A DNA stretch of 64,000 nucleotides from Pseudovibrio ascidiaceicola. GTDB lineage: Bacteria; Pseudomonadota; Alphaproteobacteria; Rhizobiales; Stappiaceae. Under the pieces are notes generated by a model. It made no database searches, was not told where the DNA came from, and saw only the letters and a list, made by a program, of their open reading frames with translations. The stretch is taken from assembly GCF_900114245.1 (NCBI RefSeq), contig NZ_FOSK01000007.1:1-64000 (forward strand), given 5' to 3'. The translations under genes were made by a program, and so were the position numbers. Positions 7,960 to 15,132 of this stretch are shown one piece after another (within the stretch, counting starts at the first letter, position 1; each line of letters begins with the position of its first letter).

Positions 7960-8493
7960 ATGGCAAAACAAAGTAGTCAGAAATTTATAGCGAGGAACAG
8001 AGCCCCTCGAGTGCAAATTGAGTACGATGTTGAATTGTACGGCGCAGAGAAGACCATTCAGCTGCCTTTCGTAGCAGGTGTAATGGCTGATCTTTCTGGC
8101 AAGCCCGAAGATCCACTTCCTCCTGTAGGGGATCGCAAAGCCCTTGAGATCGACGTCGACAACTTCGATGAACGCATGAAATCGATGAAGCCACGCGTAG
8201 CATTCCGGGTTCCCAACACCCTCACAGGCGAAGGCAATCTCAGTGTCGATCTGACCTTCGAGAGTATGGACGACTTTTCTCCGGCAGCAGTTGCTCGCAA
8301 GGTTGATGCTTTGCGTACGTTGCTGGAAGCCCGTACTCAACTTGCAAACCTGATGACCTATATGGACGGCAAGTCCGGTGCCGAGGAGTTGATCGGTAAG
8401 GTTTTGAATGATCCTGCCCTTTTGCAAACACTAGCTGCCGCACCGAAGGAAGGTGATGCTGCTGCTGAAGAGAAGGACGAAAATAATGGCTGA
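7960..8493 (+). CDS. tssB: T6SS contractile sheath small subunit TssB
   Basis: A 177-aa sheath protein (VipA/ImpB). Diagnostic segments are VQIEYDVELYGAEKTIQLPF, VAGVMADLSG and the later FESMDDFSPAAVARKV. It interlocks with TssC strands to build the contractile tube around Hcp. Its last codons overlap the tssC start by 8 bp, indicating coupled translation. The C-terminus is short and acidic. Confidence 0.96.
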   Translation: MAKQSSQKFIARNRAPRVQIEYDVELYGAEKTIQLPFVAGVMADLSGKPEDPLPPVGDRKALEIDVDNFDERMKSMKPRVAFRVPNTLTGEGNLSVDLTFESMDDFSPAAVARKVDALRTLLEARTQLANLMTYMDGKSGAEELIGKVLNDPALLQTLAAAPKEGDAAAEEKDENNG

Positions 8494-9991
8494 AGCTGAA
8501 AAACAACCGGAAGTCGAAGCCGAAGAGGCACAGGTTGAAGCTATTGATCCCAATAACTTTGAATCTCTCCTCACTCAAGAATTCAAGCCCAAGTCAGACA
8601 GCGCAAAAGAAGCCGTGGAAGGTGCAGTGGCAACACTGGCTGAGCAGGCTTTGGCAAACACAACGCTGATTTCGGACGACACGCTGAAGTCAATCGAGTC
8701 AATTGTTGCTGAACTTGACCGTAAGCTTTCCGAGCAAATTCAAACGATCCTTCACCACGAAGATTTCCAGAGCCTTGAAGGGACCTGGCGCGGACTTCAC
8801 TATCTCGTCAATAACACTGAGACTGACGAAATGCTGAAGATCCGGGTGATGAATATCTCCAAGAAGGAACTGAGCAAGACCCTGAAAAAATACAAGGGTA
8901 CTGCGTGGGATCAAAGCCCGGTCTTCAAGAAAATCTACGAGGAAGAGTATGGTCAGTTCGGTGGTGAGCCGTATGGCGTGCTTATCGGCGATTACTACTT
9001 CGACCACACCCCACCAGACGTGGCGCTTCTGAACGAGATGGCAGAGATTGCAGCCGCGGCTCATGCTCCGTTCATTGCAGGAGCGAGCCCTAGCCTCTTC
9101 CAAATGGAATCCTGGCAAGAACTCTCAAACCCCCGCGATCTCACCAAGATTTTCCAGACACCAGAATATGCTGCATGGCGGTCACTACGTGAATCTGAAG
9201 ATTCCCGTTATATCGGCCTTGCAATGCCGCGTTTTCTGGCTCGGTTGCCTTATGGCCCACTTACTGAGCCGGTGGATGAGTTTGATTTTGAAGAGGACAC
9301 ATCAGGTGCCTCCTCCTCAAAATACGTCTGGTCCAACTCTGCTTTTGCAATGGCAACCAACATCACCCGCTCCTTCAAGCTTTATGGCTGGTGCTCTCGC
9401 ATCAGGGGCGTGGAATCTGGCGGCGCTGTTGAAGGCCTGCCTTCACATACGTTCCCAACGGATGATGGCGGCGTGGACATGAAGTGTCCTACCGAGATTG
9501 CGATCACTGACCGCCGTGAAGCTGAGCTTGCAAAGAATGGCATGATGCCATTGTTACACCGTAAGAATTCAGACTTGGCCGCTTTCATTGGCGCACAGTC
9601 TTTGCAGAAGCCAGCAGAGTATACGGACCCTGATGCGACAGCAAATGCAAACCTTGCAGCTAGGTTACCTTACTTATTTGCAAGTTGTCGGTTCGCTCAC
9701 TATCTAAAATGTATTGTTCGAGACAAGATTGGCTCGTTCAAAGAACGTCAGGATCTTCAGAACTGGCTGCAAGATTGGATTATGCGTTACGTAGATGGCG
9801 ATCCTGCAGGTTCCAGTGAGCAGACAAAGGCGGAAAAGCCTTTGGCGTCAGCCGAAGTGGTCGTCGAAGCCGATGATTCAAACCCAGGCTACTACAGCGC
9901 GAAGTTCTTCCTGCGTCCTCATTACCAGTTAGAAGGTCTGACGGTTTCCTTGCGACTGGTTTCAAAGCTTCCGTCAGCCAAGGGAGGATAA
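8486..9991 (+). CDS. tssC: T6SS contractile sheath large subunit TssC
   Basis: A 501-aa sheath protein (VipB/ImpC/EvpB). The start is ATG 8486, with AAGGAC just upstream and an 8-bp overlap with tssB; an earlier in-frame ATG at 8453 lies inside tssB and is unlikely. Typical blocks include ILHHEDFQSLEGTWRGLHYL, GVLIGDYYFDHTPPDV, RFLARLPYG, and the C-terminal FFLRPHYQLEGLTVSLRLVS. After ATP-driven contraction this subunit is unfolded by ClpV. The locus carries a second, fused TssB-TssC-like gene at 18825, so this gene is taken as the canonical sheath. Confidence 0.97.
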   Translation: MAEAEKQPEVEAEEAQVEAIDPNNFESLLTQEFKPKSDSAKEAVEGAVATLAEQALANTTLISDDTLKSIESIVAELDRKLSEQIQTILHHEDFQSLEGTWRGLHYLVNNTETDEMLKIRVMNISKKELSKTLKKYKGTAWDQSPVFKKIYEEEYGQFGGEPYGVLIGDYYFDHTPPDVALLNEMAEIAAAAHAPFIAGASPSLFQMESWQELSNPRDLTKIFQTPEYAAWRSLRESEDSRYIGLAMPRFLARLPYGPLTEPVDEFDFEEDTSGASSSKYVWSNSAFAMATNITRSFKLYGWCSRIRGVESGGAVEGLPSHTFPTDDGGVDMKCPTEIAITDRREAELAKNGMMPLLHRKNSDLAAFIGAQSLQKPAEYTDPDATANANLAARLPYLFASCRFAHYLKCIVRDKIGSFKERQDLQNWLQDWIMRYVDGDPAGSSEQTKAEKPLASAEVVVEADDSNPGYYSAKFFLRPHYQLEGLTVSLRLVSKLPSAKGG

Positions 9992-10005
9992 ACCTTAGGC
10001 TGACG
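9972..10005 (+). repeat. Stem-loop across the tssC stop codon
   Basis: CGTCAGCC (9972-9979) pairs with GGCTGACG (9998-10005), extended by AAGG/CCTT after one bulge. There is no T-run, so this is more likely an RNA processing or stability element than a terminator. It precedes hcp, whose transcript usually accumulates most in T6SS operons. Confidence 0.55.
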
Positions 10006-10053
10006 CGGAAGACGGCAGCGTTTTTATCAAACCCATTCAAAACGCTGTTAATC

Positions 10054-10088
10054 GGCACTACGCCTCATGCGGCAAGCCGTTTAGTGCC
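10054..10088 (+). repeat. Stem-loop in the hcp leader
   Basis: GGCACTA (10054-10060) pairs with TAGTGCC (10082-10088) around a GC-rich loop that can pair further. It lies 36 bp before the hcp start. Together with the hairpin at the tssC end it could protect the 5' end of a processed hcp message. Confidence 0.45.
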
Positions 10089-10124
10089 ACAACAAAGTAA
10101 GCAACAAAAAGTGGAGCAAGCGTC

Positions 10125-10655
10125 ATGTCAATTGATGCATATGTAATCTTTGAGGGGCCCGGTGCCGGTGCTATCGCCATTGAAGGCGAAACACAAGATG
10201 ATGAAATGGCCAAAAAAAAGGCCTTCGAAATCGCCACTTTCAGCATGGGTGCTGAAAACACTATGGACATCGGTTCCATGCGTGGCGGTTCTGGCGCTGG
10301 TCGCGTGAAGTTTAAAGAATTCCAGATTGAAAAGAAAAGTGACCGCGGTTCGCCAGGCCTTTTCCTTGCTTGTTGTAACGGCGGTATTTACGAGACAGTG
10401 ACACTTTTGCTTCGCCGTTCTGGTGGTGCATCCGGTAAAGCTGGTGTGATCTTCCTTACCTTCACAATGAAGCTGGTTGCCATCAAGGAAATCAGTTGGG
10501 AAGGTAACGACGAAGAGTGTAAAGAATCCATCCAGATGGAATATGGCGCTGTTCAGATTGATTACACCATGATGGATACCACTGGTGCGATGGGCAAGAC
10601 ACTTACCGAAAAGTGGAGCCGCATCAAGAATACTCGCGACCTCGTCGTCAAATAA
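10125..10655 (+). CDS. hcp: T6SS inner-tube protein Hcp (TssD)
   Basis: A 176-aa ring-forming tube protein. It shows the family start MSIDAYVIFEGPGAGAIAIEG, the FKEFQIEKKSDRGSPGLF block and KLVAIKEISWEGNDEECKE. Hexamers stack inside the TssBC sheath, are exported on firing, and can carry small effectors. There is no C-terminal effector extension. The gene is bracketed by strong stem-loops on both sides, which should set its own transcript level. GGAG sits ahead of ATG 10125. Confidence 0.96.
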   Translation: MSIDAYVIFEGPGAGAIAIEGETQDDEMAKKKAFEIATFSMGAENTMDIGSMRGGSGAGRVKFKEFQIEKKSDRGSPGLFLACCNGGIYETVTLLLRRSGGASGKAGVIFLTFTMKLVAIKEISWEGNDEECKESIQMEYGAVQIDYTMMDTTGAMGKTLTEKWSRIKNTRDLVVK

Positions 10656-10679
10656 TCGAGTATTTTCCCTACCTTATCT

Positions 10680-10704
10680 GTTTGCCGGGGCTTCCCCGGC
10701 AAAC
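10680..10704 (+). terminator. Strong hairpin after hcp, attenuating terminator
   Basis: GTTTGCCGGGG (10680-10690) pairs perfectly with CCCCGGCAAAC (10694-10704) around a 3-base loop. It is followed by CTTCCTC rather than a pure T-run, so partial termination or 3'-end protection of hcp RNA is more likely than a full stop. Confidence 0.6.
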
Positions 10705-10737
10705 CTTCCTCATCGCAATAATCTGGAGTGATCCCGT

Positions 10738-11589
10738 ATGCCTGCGAAGGAACATCTAGCCACAGGTAATTTACAAGAAGCGCTCAAGATCACTCAGGAG
10801 CAAGTACGAAAAAAGCCTGAGGACGTCAAAGAACGCATCCTCCTTTTCCAGCTCTATTGCGTCAATGGAGACTGGCTCAAGGCCAAAAAACAGCTTCCAA
10901 TCATCCGCCAATTTGATGAGAGCGCGGTGCCTATGGTGGAGACCTATTCTCGCTTGCTGGATATGGAGCAATTGCGTGAAGAAGTCTTTTCAGGTGACAA
11001 AACTCCCCTGCTCTTTGGTGAACCTAAAGAATGGCTTTCCTTTCTGGTTCAAGCCCTCAAGTTTGACACTGAGAAAAACGAGCAAGCGGCAATTAACCTT
11101 CGGGATAAAGCCTTTGAAGAAGCAGACGCTATTTCCGGAACCATAAATGGTGAAAAGTTCGAGTGGCTGGCAGATGCCGACCCGCGGCTTGGCCCCGTTC
11201 TTGAGCTTATGATGAGCAACGCCTATTATTGGGTTCCGTTCTCCGCAATCAAATCCATAAGAATTCCAGAGCCTCGTGATCTACGAGATATGTGCTGGAC
11301 GCCTGTGAACCTTCTCTGGGTCAATGGTGGTCCTGCAAACGGTTTCATCCCAACACGATACGTTGAAACTATTCATTCAGACGACCCTAACCTCAAACTT
11401 TCCCGATTGACCACCTGGAACGAAGACAGGCCGATCGGACAGCGTATGTTTGCGCATGAAAGCGCAGAGATCCCTCTGCTTGAGGTGCGAGCGATCAATT
11501 TTGACACTGAACTGGATATTCATAAGGACATCGGCCCCGTAACAGGCGCAGATGATGCCGCATCCTCTACGGAGGGAGGCCATGGCTGA
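10738..11589 (+). CDS. tagJ: T6SS accessory protein TagJ (ImpE family)
   Basis: A 283-aa cytoplasmic protein of the ImpE/TagJ family. The N-terminal half is a tetratricopeptide-like helical array (HLATGNLQEALKITQEQVRK, DVKERILLFQLYCVNGDWLK). The C-terminal half has the SciE-type DLRDMCWTPVNLLWVNG and FIPTRYVET segments. TagJ binds the TssB N-terminus and accompanies ClpV in some T6SS classes. It overlaps tssE by 8 bp. Confidence 0.92.
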   Translation: MPAKEHLATGNLQEALKITQEQVRKKPEDVKERILLFQLYCVNGDWLKAKKQLPIIRQFDESAVPMVETYSRLLDMEQLREEVFSGDKTPLLFGEPKEWLSFLVQALKFDTEKNEQAAINLRDKAFEEADAISGTINGEKFEWLADADPRLGPVLELMMSNAYYWVPFSAIKSIRIPEPRDLRDMCWTPVNLLWVNGGPANGFIPTRYVETIHSDDPNLKLSRLTTWNEDRPIGQRMFAHESAEIPLLEVRAINFDTELDIHKDIGPVTGADDAASSTEGGHG

Positions 11590-12088
11590 ACGCCCTCTTG
11601 CTGATCGGTTGGTCCCGTCTTTGTTGGACCGTCTTACAGATGACAACCCGTTTCAGCAGGTGGAGCCTCGTGAAGCCCGTGTCACCAGTTCGGTTAATCT
11701 TCGGTATTCCATTCAACGTGATTTGGAGTGGCTTTTTAACACAACCCGTCTGGCATCAGACATTGATCTGACGCCTTATCCCGAAGTCCAGTCATCCGTC
11801 TTAAATTTTGGAATTCCAGACCTAGGCGCGATGACAAGCAAAAGTGCTGAAGAGATTGAAGACATTTTGCATGAGGCAATCGTCCATTTCGAACCTCGCC
11901 TTATAGCAGATAGCCTTTTGGTTTCTATCGTTGAGCCTAATAAACCACGCCGTTCCAATCGTCTAGACTTCCAGATTGAAGGGCAGTTGTGGTCCCAACC
12001 TTTGCCACAAGCCTTGTACCTACGCACTGAGTTCGACCTTGATGTGCATGCGGTGCAAATAGCTAAACCGCGCCAGCGAGGTTCTTGA
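11582..12088 (+). CDS. tssE: T6SS baseplate protein TssE (gp25-like)
   Basis: A 168-aa baseplate wedge protein of the phage T4 gp25 family. The start is ATG 11582 behind a very strong GGAGGGAGG site. Family marks are LADRLVPSLLDRL at the N-terminus, SVNLRYSIQRDLEWLFNT, SSVLNFGIPDL, and a C-terminal segment that matches the gp25 core (FEPRLIADSLLVSIVEP). It nucleates sheath polymerisation together with TssF and TssG, whose genes follow directly. Confidence 0.95.
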   Translation: MAERPLADRLVPSLLDRLTDDNPFQQVEPREARVTSSVNLRYSIQRDLEWLFNTTRLASDIDLTPYPEVQSSVLNFGIPDLGAMTSKSAEEIEDILHEAIVHFEPRLIADSLLVSIVEPNKPRRSNRLDFQIEGQLWSQPLPQALYLRTEFDLDVHAVQIAKPRQRGS

Positions 12089-12089
12089 C

Positions 12090-13967
12090 ATGAAGCCTTG
12101 GCTGCTTCCGTATTACAACAGAGAATTACAGCACATTCGCGAAAGTGCCTCTGAATTTGCAGAGGCTTACCCCAAAGTCGCAGGGCGTCTTGGGTTGAGT
12201 GGTTTTGACTGTGCTGATCCTTACGTTGAGCGTCTTCTGGAAGGCTTTGCGTTCCTAACTGCACGTGTTCAATACAAGCTGGATGCCCAGTTCCCTCAAT
12301 TTACGCAGCACCTTCTTGAGATGGTGTATCCCCACTTCCTAGCACCCGTTCCGTCCATGCTTATCGCAAGTTTGGAGCCGGATATGACGCAGGGCTCCCT
12401 GAAGGATGGATATGTTATTCCTCGCGGCACACAGTTGCGCAGCCGCAAGAGTGCCCGCGGAGCGACGCCTTGTATCTATAATACGGCTCATGAAACAACG
12501 CTTTGGCCAATCACCATAGAAGCTATCGACTATCTGGCGAGCCCAAGTGAGTTAGCCGCTCAAAAGGTTGAGGTAAAAAATGGAGCTAAAGCCGGACTCC
12601 GCATTCGCCTGAAAACGGTTGGCAATATTCCATTTAATGAGCTGGCGCTGGATGAATTGCCGCTTTATCTGCGCGGTGGAGGATCACAACCGGTGAAGCT
12701 TTATGAGCAAATCATCGGTAATTGCACTGGCGTTGCAATCCGCCCAACAAGTTTGCCTACGCCTTGGGAAATCAGCCTTTCCTCCGAGATCGTGAACACG
12801 CGTGGGTACGGAGATGAGGATGCACTTCTTCCTTATGGTCCACAATCGTTCAGCGGTTATCGTCTGTTGCAAGAGTACTTCGCGTTTCCGCACCGTTTCC
12901 TGTTTGTCGAACTCACCAATCTGCAACCTGCCGTTCGTCAATGCGAAACGGATGAAATGGATGTCTTTCTGCTCTTTGATCGTATTGACAAAGATCTGGA
13001 ACGCGCCGTTGATCGTGCCAATATCTCCTTGTTCTGCACCCCTGCAATCAATCTGTTCTCTACACGACTAGACCGTCTGCATATCAACGACAAACGTAGC
13101 GATCACCATGTGGTGCCAGACAGATCTAAACCACTGGACTACGAAATTTATCAGCTGCAAGAGGTTGAAGGGTTTAGCTCGCAAGGCGATGCGCCGCAGA
13201 TCTTCAAGCCATTCTACAGCCTATCAAGTACGCAAGATTTACAAAGTGAAGGTGCCTATTACACGGTGAACCGCAAGCAACGGCTTGCGACAGCCAAACG
13301 ACAGATGACGGGTGGACGCAGTAATTATCTTGGCACTGAGATTTTTATTAGTCTCGTAGATGCGAAGGACGCACCCTATAATCTTGCACTCAATCAGCTC
13401 GGCATTCGAGCACTTTGCACGAACCGAGATCTACCATTGATGATACCGATCGGAGCGGGAAAGTCGGACTTTTCCCTTCCAGAAGGTGGGCCAGTTGAAG
13501 CAGTGAAATGCATCGATGGCCCCAGTCGGCCACGTCCCTCAAACATCTTTGGTGAGACCGCATGGCGCTTCATCAATCATTTATCACTGAATTACCTTAG
13601 CATTGCGGACAATAACGATACTGATGGCGCACAAGCTCTGCGTTCCATTCTGCATCTGTACGCTCCGCTTGGTGACAGCTCGACAACACAGCAAATTGAT
13701 GGCGTTCGCTCAATCAAATCCACTCGGGCTGTTCGTCGTCTCCCTGGACAAGGTCTTTCATCTGTCGCACGTGGCCTTGAGCTAAATATTACGCTTGATG
13801 AAGCCGCCTTTGAAGGCACGGGTGTGTTCTTGCTTGGTGCCGTGCTCAATGAGTTCTTTGCCCGTTACGTTTCGATCAACAGCTTCACCGAGACGGTGAT
13901 CAGATCCAACGTACGAGGTGAAGTAATGCGCTGGCCCTGCCAGATCGGGAGGCGTCACAGATTATGA
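12090..13967 (+). CDS. tssF: T6SS baseplate protein TssF
   Basis: A 625-aa baseplate wedge protein (VasA/ImpG). The opening, WLLPYYNRELQHIRESASEF with AEAYPKVAGRLGL, is diagnostic, as are QFTQHLLEMVYPHFLAPVPS and the C-terminal GTGVFLLGAVLNEFFARYVS with NSFTETV. It forms a 2:1 complex with TssG. It starts one base after the tssE stop and overlaps tssG by 4 bp (ATGA), so the three baseplate genes are translationally coupled. Confidence 0.96.
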   Translation: MKPWLLPYYNRELQHIRESASEFAEAYPKVAGRLGLSGFDCADPYVERLLEGFAFLTARVQYKLDAQFPQFTQHLLEMVYPHFLAPVPSMLIASLEPDMTQGSLKDGYVIPRGTQLRSRKSARGATPCIYNTAHETTLWPITIEAIDYLASPSELAAQKVEVKNGAKAGLRIRLKTVGNIPFNELALDELPLYLRGGGSQPVKLYEQIIGNCTGVAIRPTSLPTPWEISLSSEIVNTRGYGDEDALLPYGPQSFSGYRLLQEYFAFPHRFLFVELTNLQPAVRQCETDEMDVFLLFDRIDKDLERAVDRANISLFCTPAINLFSTRLDRLHINDKRSDHHVVPDRSKPLDYEIYQLQEVEGFSSQGDAPQIFKPFYSLSSTQDLQSEGAYYTVNRKQRLATAKRQMTGGRSNYLGTEIFISLVDAKDAPYNLALNQLGIRALCTNRDLPLMIPIGAGKSDFSLPEGGPVEAVKCIDGPSRPRPSNIFGETAWRFINHLSLNYLSIADNNDTDGAQALRSILHLYAPLGDSSTTQQIDGVRSIKSTRAVRRLPGQGLSSVARGLELNITLDEAAFEGTGVFLLGAVLNEFFARYVSINSFTETVIRSNVRGEVMRWPCQIGRRHRL

Positions 13968-15124
13968 CTGGTTCGCAAACACCACCTCCCCCAAATTCGT
14001 CTGGTCCACCCAAACCTCCCGAAGGGCAAGGCAAACCACCTGTGCCAGTTCAGCAAGAGATTACGCCTGAAGTTCGGTGGAAACAGCGTTTGCGCTCGGC
14101 TGAGAAAGATTACCTCAGCTATGAGTTTTTGCCTCTGGTGCGGCTTATTGAGTGTTCCAACCCGGATATGCCTCGGATTGGAACATCACGGCGCTGTCAG
14201 GATGATCCTGTCCGCTTTTCTCATGAACCTCATTTGCAGTTTGAAGCATCAACGATCACGGCGTTCAAGCAAGGTGTTGGAACAAAGCCCAGCCGGTTAA
14301 CCAGCCGGTTTTTGGGACTCTTTGGGCCCAATGGCCCAATGCCGCTTCATCTGACTGAGTATGCCTTTAAGCGAGAACATCAACACCGCGATACCACAAT
14401 GCGTGCATTCGCAGATGTCTTTCATCACCGTATCCTGAGCTTGTTTTACCGCGCGGCGATCACCGGTGAGCCCGCATTCAGCTTTGATCGACCTGAACAA
14501 GACAGGTATTCGATCTATACCGGAGCGCTTGCAGGATTTGGACCGACCGAGTTTCGACATCGGGATGATTTACCGGATGTAGTGAAGTATCATTTCGCTG
14601 GCCGTCTCGCCTTGCAAACGCGCGGGGCTGATGGGTTACTGGCAATTTTGAGCTGTTATTTCAACCTCCCCGTCGCTCTGGAAGAGTTCATTGGAGAGTG
14701 GCTGTATCTACCCAAAAATCAAGTGACTGCCCTCAACGGCTTTCGCAATGCCGGGCTTCTCGGTGTTGGAGCTGCACTGGGGGGGCGAGTTTGGTCCAGT
14801 GACACAAAGTTCCGCGTGGCGTTCGGTCCATTGAGCCTCCGCGACTATGAAGGGCTGCTTCCTGACGGTGTTTCCATGCCGCGATTGCTTTCAGCGGTCA
14901 GAGCCTATTGCGGCGATGAGCTGGAGTGGGACGTAGCTCTTGTTCTTAAGCGCAATCAGGTGCCGACTACTCGGCTTGGACAATATGGAAAGCTGGGATG
15001 GACGACTTGGTTGTCACCGAAAAAACAAGGCGACCCAGTCCGAGATCTCAATTTGCGCCCACGACAAGTCACTGAAAAATCGAAAGCATCTGTTCATAAC
15101 AACAATCGCGCGAAGGCTGCCTAG
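13964..15124 (+). CDS. tssG: T6SS baseplate protein TssG
   Basis: A 386-aa baseplate wedge protein (VasB/ImpH). After an unusual proline-rich N-terminal tail of about 30 residues (TPPPPNSSGPPKPPEGQGKP) comes the family core: YEFLPLVRLIE, VRFSHEPHLQFEASTI, FLGLFGPNGPMPLHLTEYA and the QNQ/NL-type C-terminus. The Pro-rich tail is not needed for the fold and may be a flexible contact. It starts within the tssF stop and is followed by clpV after 8 bp. Confidence 0.95.
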   Translation: MTGSQTPPPPNSSGPPKPPEGQGKPPVPVQQEITPEVRWKQRLRSAEKDYLSYEFLPLVRLIECSNPDMPRIGTSRRCQDDPVRFSHEPHLQFEASTITAFKQGVGTKPSRLTSRFLGLFGPNGPMPLHLTEYAFKREHQHRDTTMRAFADVFHHRILSLFYRAAITGEPAFSFDRPEQDRYSIYTGALAGFGPTEFRHRDDLPDVVKYHFAGRLALQTRGADGLLAILSCYFNLPVALEEFIGEWLYLPKNQVTALNGFRNAGLLGVGAALGGRVWSSDTKFRVAFGPLSLRDYEGLLPDGVSMPRLLSAVRAYCGDELEWDVALVLKRNQVPTTRLGQYGKLGWTTWLSPKKQGDPVRDLNLRPRQVTEKSKASVHNNNRAKAA

Positions 15125-15132
15125 GAGTTCCC

